Below, piece by piece: positions 7,022 through 14,299 of a stretch of 15,021 nt of DNA; the first letter of the stretch is position 1, and every line of letters starts with the position of its first letter. The stretch is taken from contig JAAYGO010000157.1 in assembly GCA_012727685.1 (NCBI GenBank), positions 1 to 15,021 on the forward strand. The letters are read 5' to 3'. The position numbers were made by a program, and so were the translations under genes. The notes under the pieces were generated by a model. It was not told the DNA's origin. It ran no database searches and was given only the letters and a program-made list of their open reading frames with translations. Origin of the DNA: Bacillota bacterium. GTDB lineage: Bacteria > Bacillota > Dethiobacteria > DTU022.

Positions 7022-8421
7022 AGAAATTTGATGTGGTCATCATCGGCGGCGGTTCCGGCGGTTGTGCCGCAGCCAGCAGGTTGGCCGACCTGGGGAAAAA
7101 AGTGGCTCTAATCGAGATGCGTGGTAAAGAGGGACTGGGCGGAACATGCATCAACCGGGGCTGTATACCGGCTAAAATCCTGCTCGCCGCGGCAGAAGCC
7201 TACTCCGGGGTGTTGAAAGCCAGGGATTTCGGCATCGAGGCAACCGGGGTTTCTTTTGATTACCGGCAAGTGATCCAGAAAAAGCAGGGCACAGTCAAGG
7301 CTTTAAAATTCGGCCTGCAAAATTTTGTTTTAAAACCCCGGGGTATTGAAATTTTTTACGGCCTGGGCAGAATTCGGGACCCCCATACCGTTGAAGTAAC
7401 AGGCGGCGACCAAACAGAGTTGCTGCAGGCTGAAAATATCATTATCGCCACCGGCTCAGAACCGGCCATGTTCAGTTCCTTCAATATTGACGGCCAAAAT
7501 GTTCTTACCAGCGACCATGCCTTGGATCTCCAGGAGATCCCGCCGGAGTTGTTGATTATCGGCGCCGGCGCCCTGGGATTGGAGTTTGCGCACCTGTTTT
7601 CCACTTTCGGCAGCAAGGTCTCCATCGTGGAAATGGCGCCGCAGATCATTCCCGCTCTGGCGGACCAGGAATTTACCGGGCTGGTCCAAAACTATTTCGA
7701 GAAGCAGGGCATTGCCATCAAAACCGGGGTTAAAATTGAAAGCGTCGAGCTAGCCGCCGCCGGCAAGGTTGTCTCCAGTTTAAGCAATGGCGAAAAGATC
7801 GAAAGCAGCAAGGTGCTGGTGGCCATCGGCCGTAAACTGAATACTACAGACCTGGGGCTTCAGGAAGCAGGAATCAAAATGGAAAGGGACCGGATCGTGG
7901 TTGATGAGTCCATGCGAACCAGCATCCCCAACATTTATGCCGTTGGAGACATCGTGCCCGGGCCCCAGCTTTCGCACAAAGCGCAGCGGGAAGGCATTGT
8001 GGCTGCCGAAGCCATTGCCGGCTTGGGGACGAGGATGGATTACCGGGTTATTCCCTGGGCCATATTCACGCAGCCGGAAATTGCCGCCGTGGGCATGACC
8101 CGGGAGGAGGCCGAAAGGGCGCAGATCAAAACTATCACCGGCTCCCTGCCGCTAATGGCCAATGAGAAGGCGAATACCATGAAAAAGACCGCCGGTCTGG
8201 TTAAAGTGGTTGCCCGCGCAGATAATCTCAAGCTCATTGGCGCCCAGGTCTTTGCCACCGAAGCTTCCGTCTTAATCGGTGAACTGGCCCTGGCCATCGC
8301 AAATGGGGTTACCGTCGAAAGCTTATCCAACACGGTCCATGTTCATCCTTCCCTCTCTGAAGCGATCATGGAGGCTTGCAAGGGCAGCTTGGGGAAAGCT
8401 TTTCACCGTTCGGCCCGTTAG
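7018..8421 (+). CDS. Dihydrolipoamide dehydrogenase-like flavoprotein
   Basis: A 467-aa class I pyridine nucleotide-disulfide oxidoreductase of full length. FAD-binding GGGSGG lies at 10-15. The redox-active disulfide C44-INRG-C49 is in GGTCINRGCIP. NAD-binding GAGALG (182-187) with E205 at the end of the second strand points to NADH rather than NADPH. YAVGDI is the second FAD motif, and the C-terminal HPSLSE (H443, E448) supplies the catalytic His-Glu pair of lipoamide dehydrogenases. All catalytic residues are present. The GTG start overlaps the activator stop by 4 nt (GTGA), so the two are translationally coupled. No lipoyl-bearing E2 or glycine-cleavage gene is nearby, so the usual role is doubtful. 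A dithiol or electron-transfer role for the activator, the small CxxC protein or another partner is an inference. Confidence 0.88.
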   Translation: MKKFDVVIIGGGSGGCAAASRLADLGKKVALIEMRGKEGLGGTCINRGCIPAKILLAAAEAYSGVLKARDFGIEATGVSFDYRQVIQKKQGTVKALKFGLQNFVLKPRGIEIFYGLGRIRDPHTVEVTGGDQTELLQAENIIIATGSEPAMFSSFNIDGQNVLTSDHALDLQEIPPELLIIGAGALGLEFAHLFSTFGSKVSIVEMAPQIIPALADQEFTGLVQNYFEKQGIAIKTGVKIESVELAAAGKVVSSLSNGEKIESSKVLVAIGRKLNTTDLGLQEAGIKMERDRIVVDESMRTSIPNIYAVGDIVPGPQLSHKAQREGIVAAEAIAGLGTRMDYRVIPWAIFTQPEIAAVGMTREEAERAQIKTITGSLPLMANEKANTMKKTAGLVKVVARADNLKLIGAQVFATEASVLIGELALAIANGVTVESLSNTVHVHPSLSEAIMEACKGSLGKAFHRSAR

Positions 8422-8446
8422 CCGCATTAGGCGACCGGCCGCTGCT

Positions 8447-8462
8447 CGCCGGAAAGCCGGCG
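8447..8462 (+). other. Intercistronic GC hairpin
   Basis: CGCCGG (8447-8452) and CCGGCG (8457-8462) form a perfect 6-bp stem with an AAAG tetraloop in the 87-nt gap between the flavoprotein and small-subunit genes. No T-run follows, so it is more likely an RNA-stability or processing element than a terminator. Confidence 0.4.
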
Positions 8463-8508
8463 CAAGAATAATGAGTGATAAAGATTGATTAAAAAGGAGG
8501 TTAACAGG

Positions 8509-9666
8509 ATGGAAAAGATCTTGAGAGAATTGGATGAAGCCGCGAAAAAACGCCCTGTGCAGCTCAAAGAGGCCAAGAAGCAAGGCAAAAAGGTTATTCA
8601 GTATACCGGGAATTTTATACCGGCGGAAATGATCTATGCTGCCGGAGCGGAGCCGTATCTGATGTGCCGGGGCGGGGAACCGGAACCGCCGGAGGCGGTT
8701 TTGGAATATATGCTCCGTTTTATGAATCCGCTGGCCCGCTCCATGGCCGGTTACCACCTCATGGGCCTTGACCCGGTAACGCCCATTTCCGACTTGATTG
8801 TGACCCAGCAGACCGATTGTCATGTGGGCAGGGTTACGGAGCTGCTCGAATTTTTAAAACTGCCCGTGCATAAAGTCGGTGTCCCTCCCGACTGGAAAAA
8901 AGAATTCACGTTTGAGTATTATTATAAGTCCTTAAATAAATTAAAGCGTAGAATCGAAGAGCTTACCGGCAACGAGATTGCCGGTGAAAATTTCAAGAAA
9001 TATATCGGCTATACCAACCGGATTAACCGGGCTTTAAGAAAAATTGACGCGCTGCGCAAAAAAGATAATCCACCCCTTGGGGAATATGAATTTATCCGCC
9101 TCAACCACTATTCTTTCCTCTGCGAGCCCCAATTTGCCGCCGAAAAGCTGGAAGAGCTCTATGAAAAATTAAGGGACGCTCCCGGCAAATTCTTAAGCGA
9201 TGCCCCGCGGATTCTCATCGCCGGACGGGCCCTGGCTATCGGCGATTATATTGTTCCGAAACTGATTGAAGAAGAATACGGGGCGGTAATCGTTACCGAG
9301 ATGCTTGATGAAGGGATCAGGCCTTTCAAGTGGGAGCTGGAGACCGAAGGAGACCTGCTGCGCAATTATGCAGAAACCATGTACTTGAAAAAGACACCGC
9401 CGAATATATTCCAGCCGGCCTGGGAAGAGCGATTTGCGTTCATGAAAGAGCTGATCAGGGATTACCGGGTCGACGGCGTGCTCTGGTATCAGCTCTGTTT
9501 CGATGAAATCTATGATATGGAATGCACCTGCCTGACCAAATGGCTCGGTGAAATGGATCTGCCGCTGCTGAAACTGGAAACTTCCTATGAATATTCCAGG
9601 GAGGCCATGGGGCCGCTGAAAACCAGAATTGAGAGTTTCCTCGATTCGATCAAAGGGAGGAAGTAG
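8509..9666 (+). CDS. 2-hydroxyacyl-CoA dehydratase / benzoyl-CoA reductase-like small subunit
   Basis: A 385-aa cytosolic Fe-S protein of the HgdB/BcrC superfamily, the size of the smaller subunits of these heterodimers. The family fold is visible: the YTGNFIPAEMIYAAGAEPYL segment (about 32-51), the cluster segment with C104 (TDCHVG), the second Rossmann half starting with ILIAGRALAIGDY (about 239), and the closing DGVLWYQLCFDE with C330, then LKLETSYE and TRIESFL. C339 and C341 are extra. Position 73 is Asn (FMNPLARS) where I expect the first canonical cluster cysteine. ATG 8509 was chosen over the upstream TTG (8485) because AAGGAGG (8494-8500) lies 8 nt before it. The large-subunit gene begins 1 nt after the stop codon, so the two products are almost certainly partners, activated by the ATPase at 6215-7021. 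Confidence 0.85.
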   Translation: MEKILRELDEAAKKRPVQLKEAKKQGKKVIQYTGNFIPAEMIYAAGAEPYLMCRGGEPEPPEAVLEYMLRFMNPLARSMAGYHLMGLDPVTPISDLIVTQQTDCHVGRVTELLEFLKLPVHKVGVPPDWKKEFTFEYYYKSLNKLKRRIEELTGNEIAGENFKKYIGYTNRINRALRKIDALRKKDNPPLGEYEFIRLNHYSFLCEPQFAAEKLEELYEKLRDAPGKFLSDAPRILIAGRALAIGDYIVPKLIEEEYGAVIVTEMLDEGIRPFKWELETEGDLLRNYAETMYLKKTPPNIFQPAWEERFAFMKELIRDYRVDGVLWYQLCFDEIYDMECTCLTKWLGEMDLPLLKLETSYEYSREAMGPLKTRIESFLDSIKGRK

Positions 9667-9667
9667 C

Positions 9668-11092
9668 ATGGCTAAAAATATTTATGAAGAGTTTCTGGAA
9701 CTTTGCGCTTTTGAACCGGAGGAAATTACGGAAATCCTGCCGCAATGGATTAAGGCGGCCGATCATTTTGGTTTGACGGAAGAGGATATTCGTTTTGCGG
9801 CAGAGGAATGGATACCGTCGCATTGGGATATCCAGTATCAGGGGATTCGAAAAATGATCGGCGCCTATATTAGGGAACTGATCGAACTCAGCAAAGCCCG
9901 GGAATACAAAGAAAAAGGGGCTAAAATTGTCTATGGGATCATCCCGGCCATTATCACCAGCTATCGGGCTATGAAATACAGCGGCGGGGATCAGGTTTTC
10001 GTCAGTTTTCCCGATGCGCTGCTGGTAACAGTCTTGAATTCATTTTTCCATAAAGCCAACCCCTACCTGGAATGCGCGGAAGAGCACGGCTTTACTTACG
10101 GCTGCCGCCACTGTGCATTGAATAAGACCAGGATTGCAGCCCGCTGGGAAAACGTGATCCCTGCTCCCGACGTGATCTGGTCCTGGGGCTTTAACTGTGA
10201 TGAGGGACCGAAAACGGATGAATACATCCAATGCCTTTTCGATAAAGATTGGCGCTATGTGATCTCCAGGCTGCCGCATGATACCAATTTCGGGGAGGCT
10301 GACGATGAGCTGGACGACAGGGTGGAATTTGTGGCCATGGAGATCAAGGACGGCCTAAAGCAGATCGAGGAGATCACCGGCATTAAAATCACTGAAGAAC
10401 ACATGAAGAAAGCCCTGGAAGATTCAAACCGGTATGCCTTTAAAAACGGCATGCTTGTTAGCTTAATGTCCAAAGCGGATCCCGTCCCGCTGGGGGGAAG
10501 CGACATCGTCCACTTCCAGCAGCCGCTGGGCATACCTTTCAATACCGGGTTGAAATATCTGGAAGAAGCGATCGACCTGACCATAAAAGAAGTGAGAGCA
10601 GCGATTAAAGAAGGGAAAGGGGTAGTGCCTAAGGGCGCCCCCAAGGTGGCCTTTTACGGTGTTCCGGTGGCCGTGCCCTGGGTGGATAGAATGTTCCGGG
10701 AAAACGGGGTTGCCCCGACGGTCAGTTTCAATCTTTCCCCCTCCAGAAAGATGCTCACCCCCCTCAGGCATAGCGAACCCTATATGGCCACAGCCGAGCA
10801 ATGGTTGAGAATGCCCATGGGTATGAACATGCGCAGCGAAGCAGATACCATGATCCAGAAAATCAAGGACAACAAGCCCGATGCCGTGATTATGGGCTTC
10901 TTTGATTTTGACCGCTGGCTTGGTGCCCAGCAGAAGATGGCCGCCAAAATCTGCGAGGAGGAAACAGGGGTCCCCCATTACTATATTGAAGGGGATTGGT
11001 GGGAAGATCGGGACTACAGCCCGGAAGCCTTAAGGACAAGGATCGAAAGTATTTCCCAGATCTTGAAGCTCAAGAAACTGAGTCAGGCTTAA
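9668..11092 (+). CDS. 2-hydroxyacyl-CoA dehydratase / benzoyl-CoA reductase-like large subunit, copy 2
   Basis: A 474-aa paralogue of the product of 2611-4032, collinear with it from the N terminus (IYEEFLEL) to the C terminus (TRIESI). C146 and C149 (CRHCALNKTR) and C177 (NCDEGPK) occupy identical positions, and D415 in DFDRW replaces the third cysteine expected in the superfamily. It lies 1 nt after the small-subunit gene, so together they should form the catalytic heterodimer that receives electrons from the activator. GGGAGG (9656-9661) provides the ribosome site for ATG 9668; an in-frame upstream start at 9629 would lie inside the preceding gene and is not needed. Substrate specificity (2-hydroxyacyl-CoA, aromatic acyl-CoA or something else) cannot be decided from sequence alone. 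Confidence 0.86.
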   Translation: MAKNIYEEFLELCAFEPEEITEILPQWIKAADHFGLTEEDIRFAAEEWIPSHWDIQYQGIRKMIGAYIRELIELSKAREYKEKGAKIVYGIIPAIITSYRAMKYSGGDQVFVSFPDALLVTVLNSFFHKANPYLECAEEHGFTYGCRHCALNKTRIAARWENVIPAPDVIWSWGFNCDEGPKTDEYIQCLFDKDWRYVISRLPHDTNFGEADDELDDRVEFVAMEIKDGLKQIEEITGIKITEEHMKKALEDSNRYAFKNGMLVSLMSKADPVPLGGSDIVHFQQPLGIPFNTGLKYLEEAIDLTIKEVRAAIKEGKGVVPKGAPKVAFYGVPVAVPWVDRMFRENGVAPTVSFNLSPSRKMLTPLRHSEPYMATAEQWLRMPMGMNMRSEADTMIQKIKDNKPDAVIMGFFDFDRWLGAQQKMAAKICEEETGVPHYYIEGDWWEDRDYSPEALRTRIESISQILKLKKLSQA

Positions 11093-11116
11093 GCGCAAGG
11101 CGCCTGCTATAACAAG

Positions 11117-11168
11117 AGGGCTGTTGCCGGGGCATCGGCTTGATGGAGCGATGACCCGGCAACGCCCT
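11117..11168 (+). terminator. Large intercistronic hairpin, possible terminator or attenuator
   Basis: AGGGC-T-GTTGCCGGG (11117-11131) pairs with CCCGGCAACGCCCT (11155-11168): 14 base pairs with a single bulged T at 11122. The apical part is extended by CATCG (11133-11137) with CGATG (11149-11153) across a G-A mismatch. Only GTTTAAAC follows, so the U-tract is poor. It separates the dehydratase genes from the truncated paralogue and radical SAM genes and probably reduces or modulates read-through. Confidence 0.45.
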
Positions 11169-11205
11169 GTTTAAACGATCAAAGCCGCTGCCCAGGGAGT
11201 GAATT

Positions 11206-11631
11206 ATGATTAAGGCCTATGCGAGATTCCTTTCGCTCTGCGCATTTGATCATCAGGAGATAGAAGAGAATAAGTATAAGCTGCAGCAGGCCTGCGAGCG
11301 TTTGGGGATCACAACGAAGCAGGTGCTTTGGGCGGCGGAAGAATGGATGCCGCAAAATTATGATCTTGAATTGGCCGGGATTGGCCGGCTGATCGGGATT
11401 TATATCCGGGAATTTCTTCAGCTCATGGACTTATCCCCGGACAAAAGCACAGGCTGGAAGATTATCTACGGGACCCTTCCTTCTCCCGTTCCTCTTTTCC
11501 TTTCCTTAAAAAACGGCGTTAAAGGGAAAATATATACCGGCGCTCCCGACTATATCTTCATGACATTGCTTAAAGAGGTAAAGTTGAAAGCGGCAACTAA
11601 TTGCAGAGCTGCGCTTAATACGAAGAGGTGA
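11206..11631 (+). pseudogene. Truncated third large-subunit paralogue
   Basis: A 141-aa product matching only the N-terminal third of the two full-length large subunits: AYARFLSLCAFDHQEIEE, then AAEEWMPQNYDLELAGIGRL and IGIYIREF align clearly with copies 1 and 2. It stops at CRAALNTKR (133-141), aligned to CRHCALNKTR of copy 2, so it ends within the cluster-binding motif and has lost its second cysteine. The remaining 330 or so codons are absent, and the radical SAM gene begins 4 nt after the stop. Reading through the TGA gives no family similarity, so a selenocysteine explanation fails. GGGAGTG (11196-11202) lies before the ATG. It may be a deletion remnant, or a retained stand-alone N-terminal helical domain kept for coupling or assembly. 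No enzymatic activity is expected. Confidence 0.72.
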
Positions 11632-11635
11632 GGCC

Positions 11636-12976
11636 ATGAAGATTATCACCACAACGGAGAGTTTATGCCCCGAATGCCTAAAAAAGATACCGGCACATTA
11701 CCTGGTTGAAAATAATAATGTATACCTGTCGAAAACCTGCCCCGAGCATGGACCGTACCGGACCCTGGCCTGGCGGGACGCCGCCCTTTATGAACAGTGG
11801 CAGCGCGAGAGCATCCATGCGCCAAAATGGAAAAACGGCGCGCCGTCCTCCAGGGGCTGCCCCTGGGACTGCGGTTTATGTTCCGAACACGAAGGGGGGA
11901 CCTGCACCGCTGTTCTGGAAGTTACCTATCGCTGCAACATGCGCTGTCCGGTCTGTTTTGCGGACAGCGGTAAAGAAACCTTTGAACCGGACCAGGCAAA
12001 AATCCGGGAAATGTATACCGCCTTGCTCGAGCAAAACGGCCCCTGTTCGCTCCAGCTTAGCGGGGGAGAGCCCACCGTGCGGGACGATCTGCCCGCTTTG
12101 GTGCAGATAGGGAAAGAGCTGGGTTTTGAACATATCCAGGTAAATACCAACGGCCTGCGCATCGCTGCAGACCTGCCTTACCTGGAGCAGCTGAAAGCCG
12201 CCGGCGCCGATTTGATTTACCTGCAATTTGACGGGCTGGACGATGAGATCTACGAAAAGCTGCGCGGGCGGAAAATGCTGGAGATCAAGCTTAAGGCCAT
12301 CGAAAATTGCCGGGCGGTGAACATCGGGGTGCTCCTGGTCCCGACCATTGTGCCCCAAGTTAACCTGGCGGAAATCGGCCGGATCATCGACTTTGCCCGG
12401 GAACAGATGCCGCTGGTCAAGGGCATTCATTTTCAACCCGTAAGTTACTTTGGCCGGATACCCTTCAGCAGTCCCCGGGACGAGGATCGGGCCACCCTGG
12501 CCGATATTGTCAAAGAAATTGAGATTCAAACCCGGGGTGAGATAAAAGTCGAAAATTTGATTCCCCGCAAAAGATTTGACCCCCACTGCTCCTTCAGCGG
12601 TCTCTTTTATCTGCATGAAAATGGAAAGTTCCAGGCCATTACCAGGCAGAATCCAGCGGAAAAGCTTCGAGAGTCAGGCTTGACCACGGTGGATGATTTT
12701 GTGGCCAGGGCCAATCGCTATACCAAGAACTACTGGCAACTGGGCGGCGATGGCGGGAAGCCGGGCCGGGAGTCGGAACCCGTGAAGCTGCTTGACCGCA
12801 TCAAAAACTATACTCTCTCCATAACGGGCATGCCTTTTCAGGATGTCTGGAATCTGGACCTGGGCCGGCTGAAAGGCTGTTGTGTCCACGTGATCAGCAG
12901 CCGGGGGCAGCTGGTGCCGCTGTGCGCATTCCACCTGACCAGCACCAGGGGGGAAAGGCTGTATCGCAATGGGTAA
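11636..12976 (+). CDS. Radical SAM protein with N-terminal cysteine-rich region (COG1964/TrsS-like), copy 1
   Basis: A 446-aa radical SAM enzyme. The canonical CxxxCxxC is C100, C104, C107 (CNMRCPVC), which binds the [4Fe-4S] cluster that cleaves SAM; GGEPT (143-147) is the SAM-binding motif. The first 95 residues carry a CPEC knuckle (C11/C14), CPEHG (C35) and a second set, C75, C79, C82 and C90, that could hold an auxiliary cluster. The C-terminal part has KGCC and PLCAFHL cysteines. This layout resembles COG1964 proteins, including archaeal MJ0619-like enzymes, and the family I recall as radical SAM (seleno)protein TrsS; here all positions are Cys, with no in-frame TGA. GAGGTGAGG before the ATG is the ribosome site. 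Its stop overlaps the start of a close paralogue by 8 nt. The substrate is unknown. Confidence 0.88.
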   Translation: MKIITTTESLCPECLKKIPAHYLVENNNVYLSKTCPEHGPYRTLAWRDAALYEQWQRESIHAPKWKNGAPSSRGCPWDCGLCSEHEGGTCTAVLEVTYRCNMRCPVCFADSGKETFEPDQAKIREMYTALLEQNGPCSLQLSGGEPTVRDDLPALVQIGKELGFEHIQVNTNGLRIAADLPYLEQLKAAGADLIYLQFDGLDDEIYEKLRGRKMLEIKLKAIENCRAVNIGVLLVPTIVPQVNLAEIGRIIDFAREQMPLVKGIHFQPVSYFGRIPFSSPRDEDRATLADIVKEIEIQTRGEIKVENLIPRKRFDPHCSFSGLFYLHENGKFQAITRQNPAEKLRESGLTTVDDFVARANRYTKNYWQLGGDGGKPGRESEPVKLLDRIKNYTLSITGMPFQDVWNLDLGRLKGCCVHVISSRGQLVPLCAFHLTSTRGERLYRNG

Positions 12977-14285
12977 ACAAGGCGCTGTGATTGTTCCGCT
13001 TCACGAAACGGTTAGTTTATGCCCTTACTGCCTGCGGCGGATCCCGGCCCGGATCGAGGAGATTAACGGCGAGATCTACATGCGCAAAAAATGTCCGGAA
13101 CATGGTGCTTTTCAGGTCATTATCTGGCGGGACAATAAGGAGAACTACCGGCAATGGCTCGAATATGGCGGTGGCGATGCTTTCACCCGCTCCTGCTCCG
13201 GCCCCGCTTTGGATTCCGCTTCCGGTTGCCCCCATGACTGCGGGCCCTGTGCCGGGCACTGCCGGGAAATCTGTTCGGCGGCCATCATGGTGACCAACCG
13301 CTGCAACCTCGATTGCCCGCTCTGCTTTACGCGCCCCCCGGGCGATCCGCCCCATGAGCCTGATTTAAACAGTATCAAGAGCATGTATGCATTTTATCTT
13401 CACTCGTGCGGAGAACCGTATCCCGTGGAGCTTTGCGGGGGAGAGCCGACGGTCAGGGACGACCTGCCGGAAATCATTGCCCTGGGCAGGGAAATGGGAT
13501 TTGACTACATCCAGCTCAATACCAACGGCATCAGGATCGCCCGCGATTTTAACTACCTGCGGAGGCTCAAAGAGTGCGGGTTGACCACCGTCTACCTGGG
13601 ATTGGACGGCGTCACGGAAGAACCGTACCTCTTTTCGTCGGGGCGGTATCAGGGCCAAAGCCTCTTAAATTTAAAGCTGCAGGCCCTTGCACACTGCGCC
13701 GAGGCGAAGCTGGCGGTGATCCTGGTCCCCTGCGTCGCTCCCGGGGTCAATGACCGGCAGCTGGGAGCCATCATTGACCTGGCCCGGGAATGGATGCCTG
13801 CCGTCAAAGGAGTCCATTTTCAGCCGATCAGCTACTTTGGAAAGTATCCGGTTCAGCCGCAGGACCAAGATCGGATTACCATTCCCGAGCTTTTGCGCGC
13901 CATTGAAGAGCAGACCGGCGGAGAAATCCGGCGTGACAGCTTCCTGCCGGGAGGCTGCGAGCATCCCCTCTGTTCATTTCACGGCTTCTTCATGCCGGGC
14001 CAAAACGGGAAATTGCAGCCCTTGACCAGGTACCGGAAAAGGGAGAGCGACGTCCCTGACGCCGCCGCGAAAACCCGCCGCTTTACCAAGACCTACTGGC
14101 GCTATAGCGAGGTGAAATCGCTGACCATCGGGGGCATGGCTTTCCAGGACGTTTGGAACATTGACCTGGAAAGGCTCAAAAGATGCATTATTCGGATCAT
14201 CTGTGCCGATCAAAAAATCGTTCCCCTCTGTGCCAAGTATTTGACCGGCACTGGCGGGGTAAAAATCCATCCGGGAATTGCTTAG
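12969..14285 (+). CDS. Radical SAM protein with N-terminal cysteine-rich region, copy 2
   Basis: A 438-aa tandem paralogue of the preceding gene product, collinear with it throughout. The radical SAM motif is C112, C116, C119 (CNLDCPLC) and the SAM motif is GGEPT (157-161). The N-terminal region repeats the pattern C18/C21 (CPYC), C42 (CPEHG) and C87, C91, C94, then adds C98 and C102. The C-terminal cysteines are partly retained (LKRCII, PLCAKYL), but the double Cys of copy 1 is reduced to one. The ATG overlaps the previous stop by 8 nt, so translation is coupled and the two proteins may work as a pair, either as a heterodimer or on successive steps. Both gene copies appear intact. The reaction cannot be deduced; methyl transfer or C-C bond formation are roles known for distant relatives. 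Confidence 0.87.
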   Translation: MGKQGAVIVPLHETVSLCPYCLRRIPARIEEINGEIYMRKKCPEHGAFQVIIWRDNKENYRQWLEYGGGDAFTRSCSGPALDSASGCPHDCGPCAGHCREICSAAIMVTNRCNLDCPLCFTRPPGDPPHEPDLNSIKSMYAFYLHSCGEPYPVELCGGEPTVRDDLPEIIALGREMGFDYIQLNTNGIRIARDFNYLRRLKECGLTTVYLGLDGVTEEPYLFSSGRYQGQSLLNLKLQALAHCAEAKLAVILVPCVAPGVNDRQLGAIIDLAREWMPAVKGVHFQPISYFGKYPVQPQDQDRITIPELLRAIEEQTGGEIRRDSFLPGGCEHPLCSFHGFFMPGQNGKLQPLTRYRKRESDVPDAAAKTRRFTKTYWRYSEVKSLTIGGMAFQDVWNIDLERLKRCIIRIICADQKIVPLCAKYLTGTGGVKIHPGIA

Positions 14286-14299
14286 GGAGGCTGTCATTG

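Noticed and set aside
10463..10978. Long antisense frames, for example 10463-10978 and 14447-14968
   Set aside because: They lie opposite well supported Fe-S and ligase genes, lack ribosome sites and recognisable domains, and fit GC-biased codon shadows.
11629..11631. TGA ending the truncated paralogue as a selenocysteine codon
   Set aside because: Reading through gives a frame with no similarity to the full-length paralogues and it soon stops; no SECIS-like hairpin was apparent just downstream.
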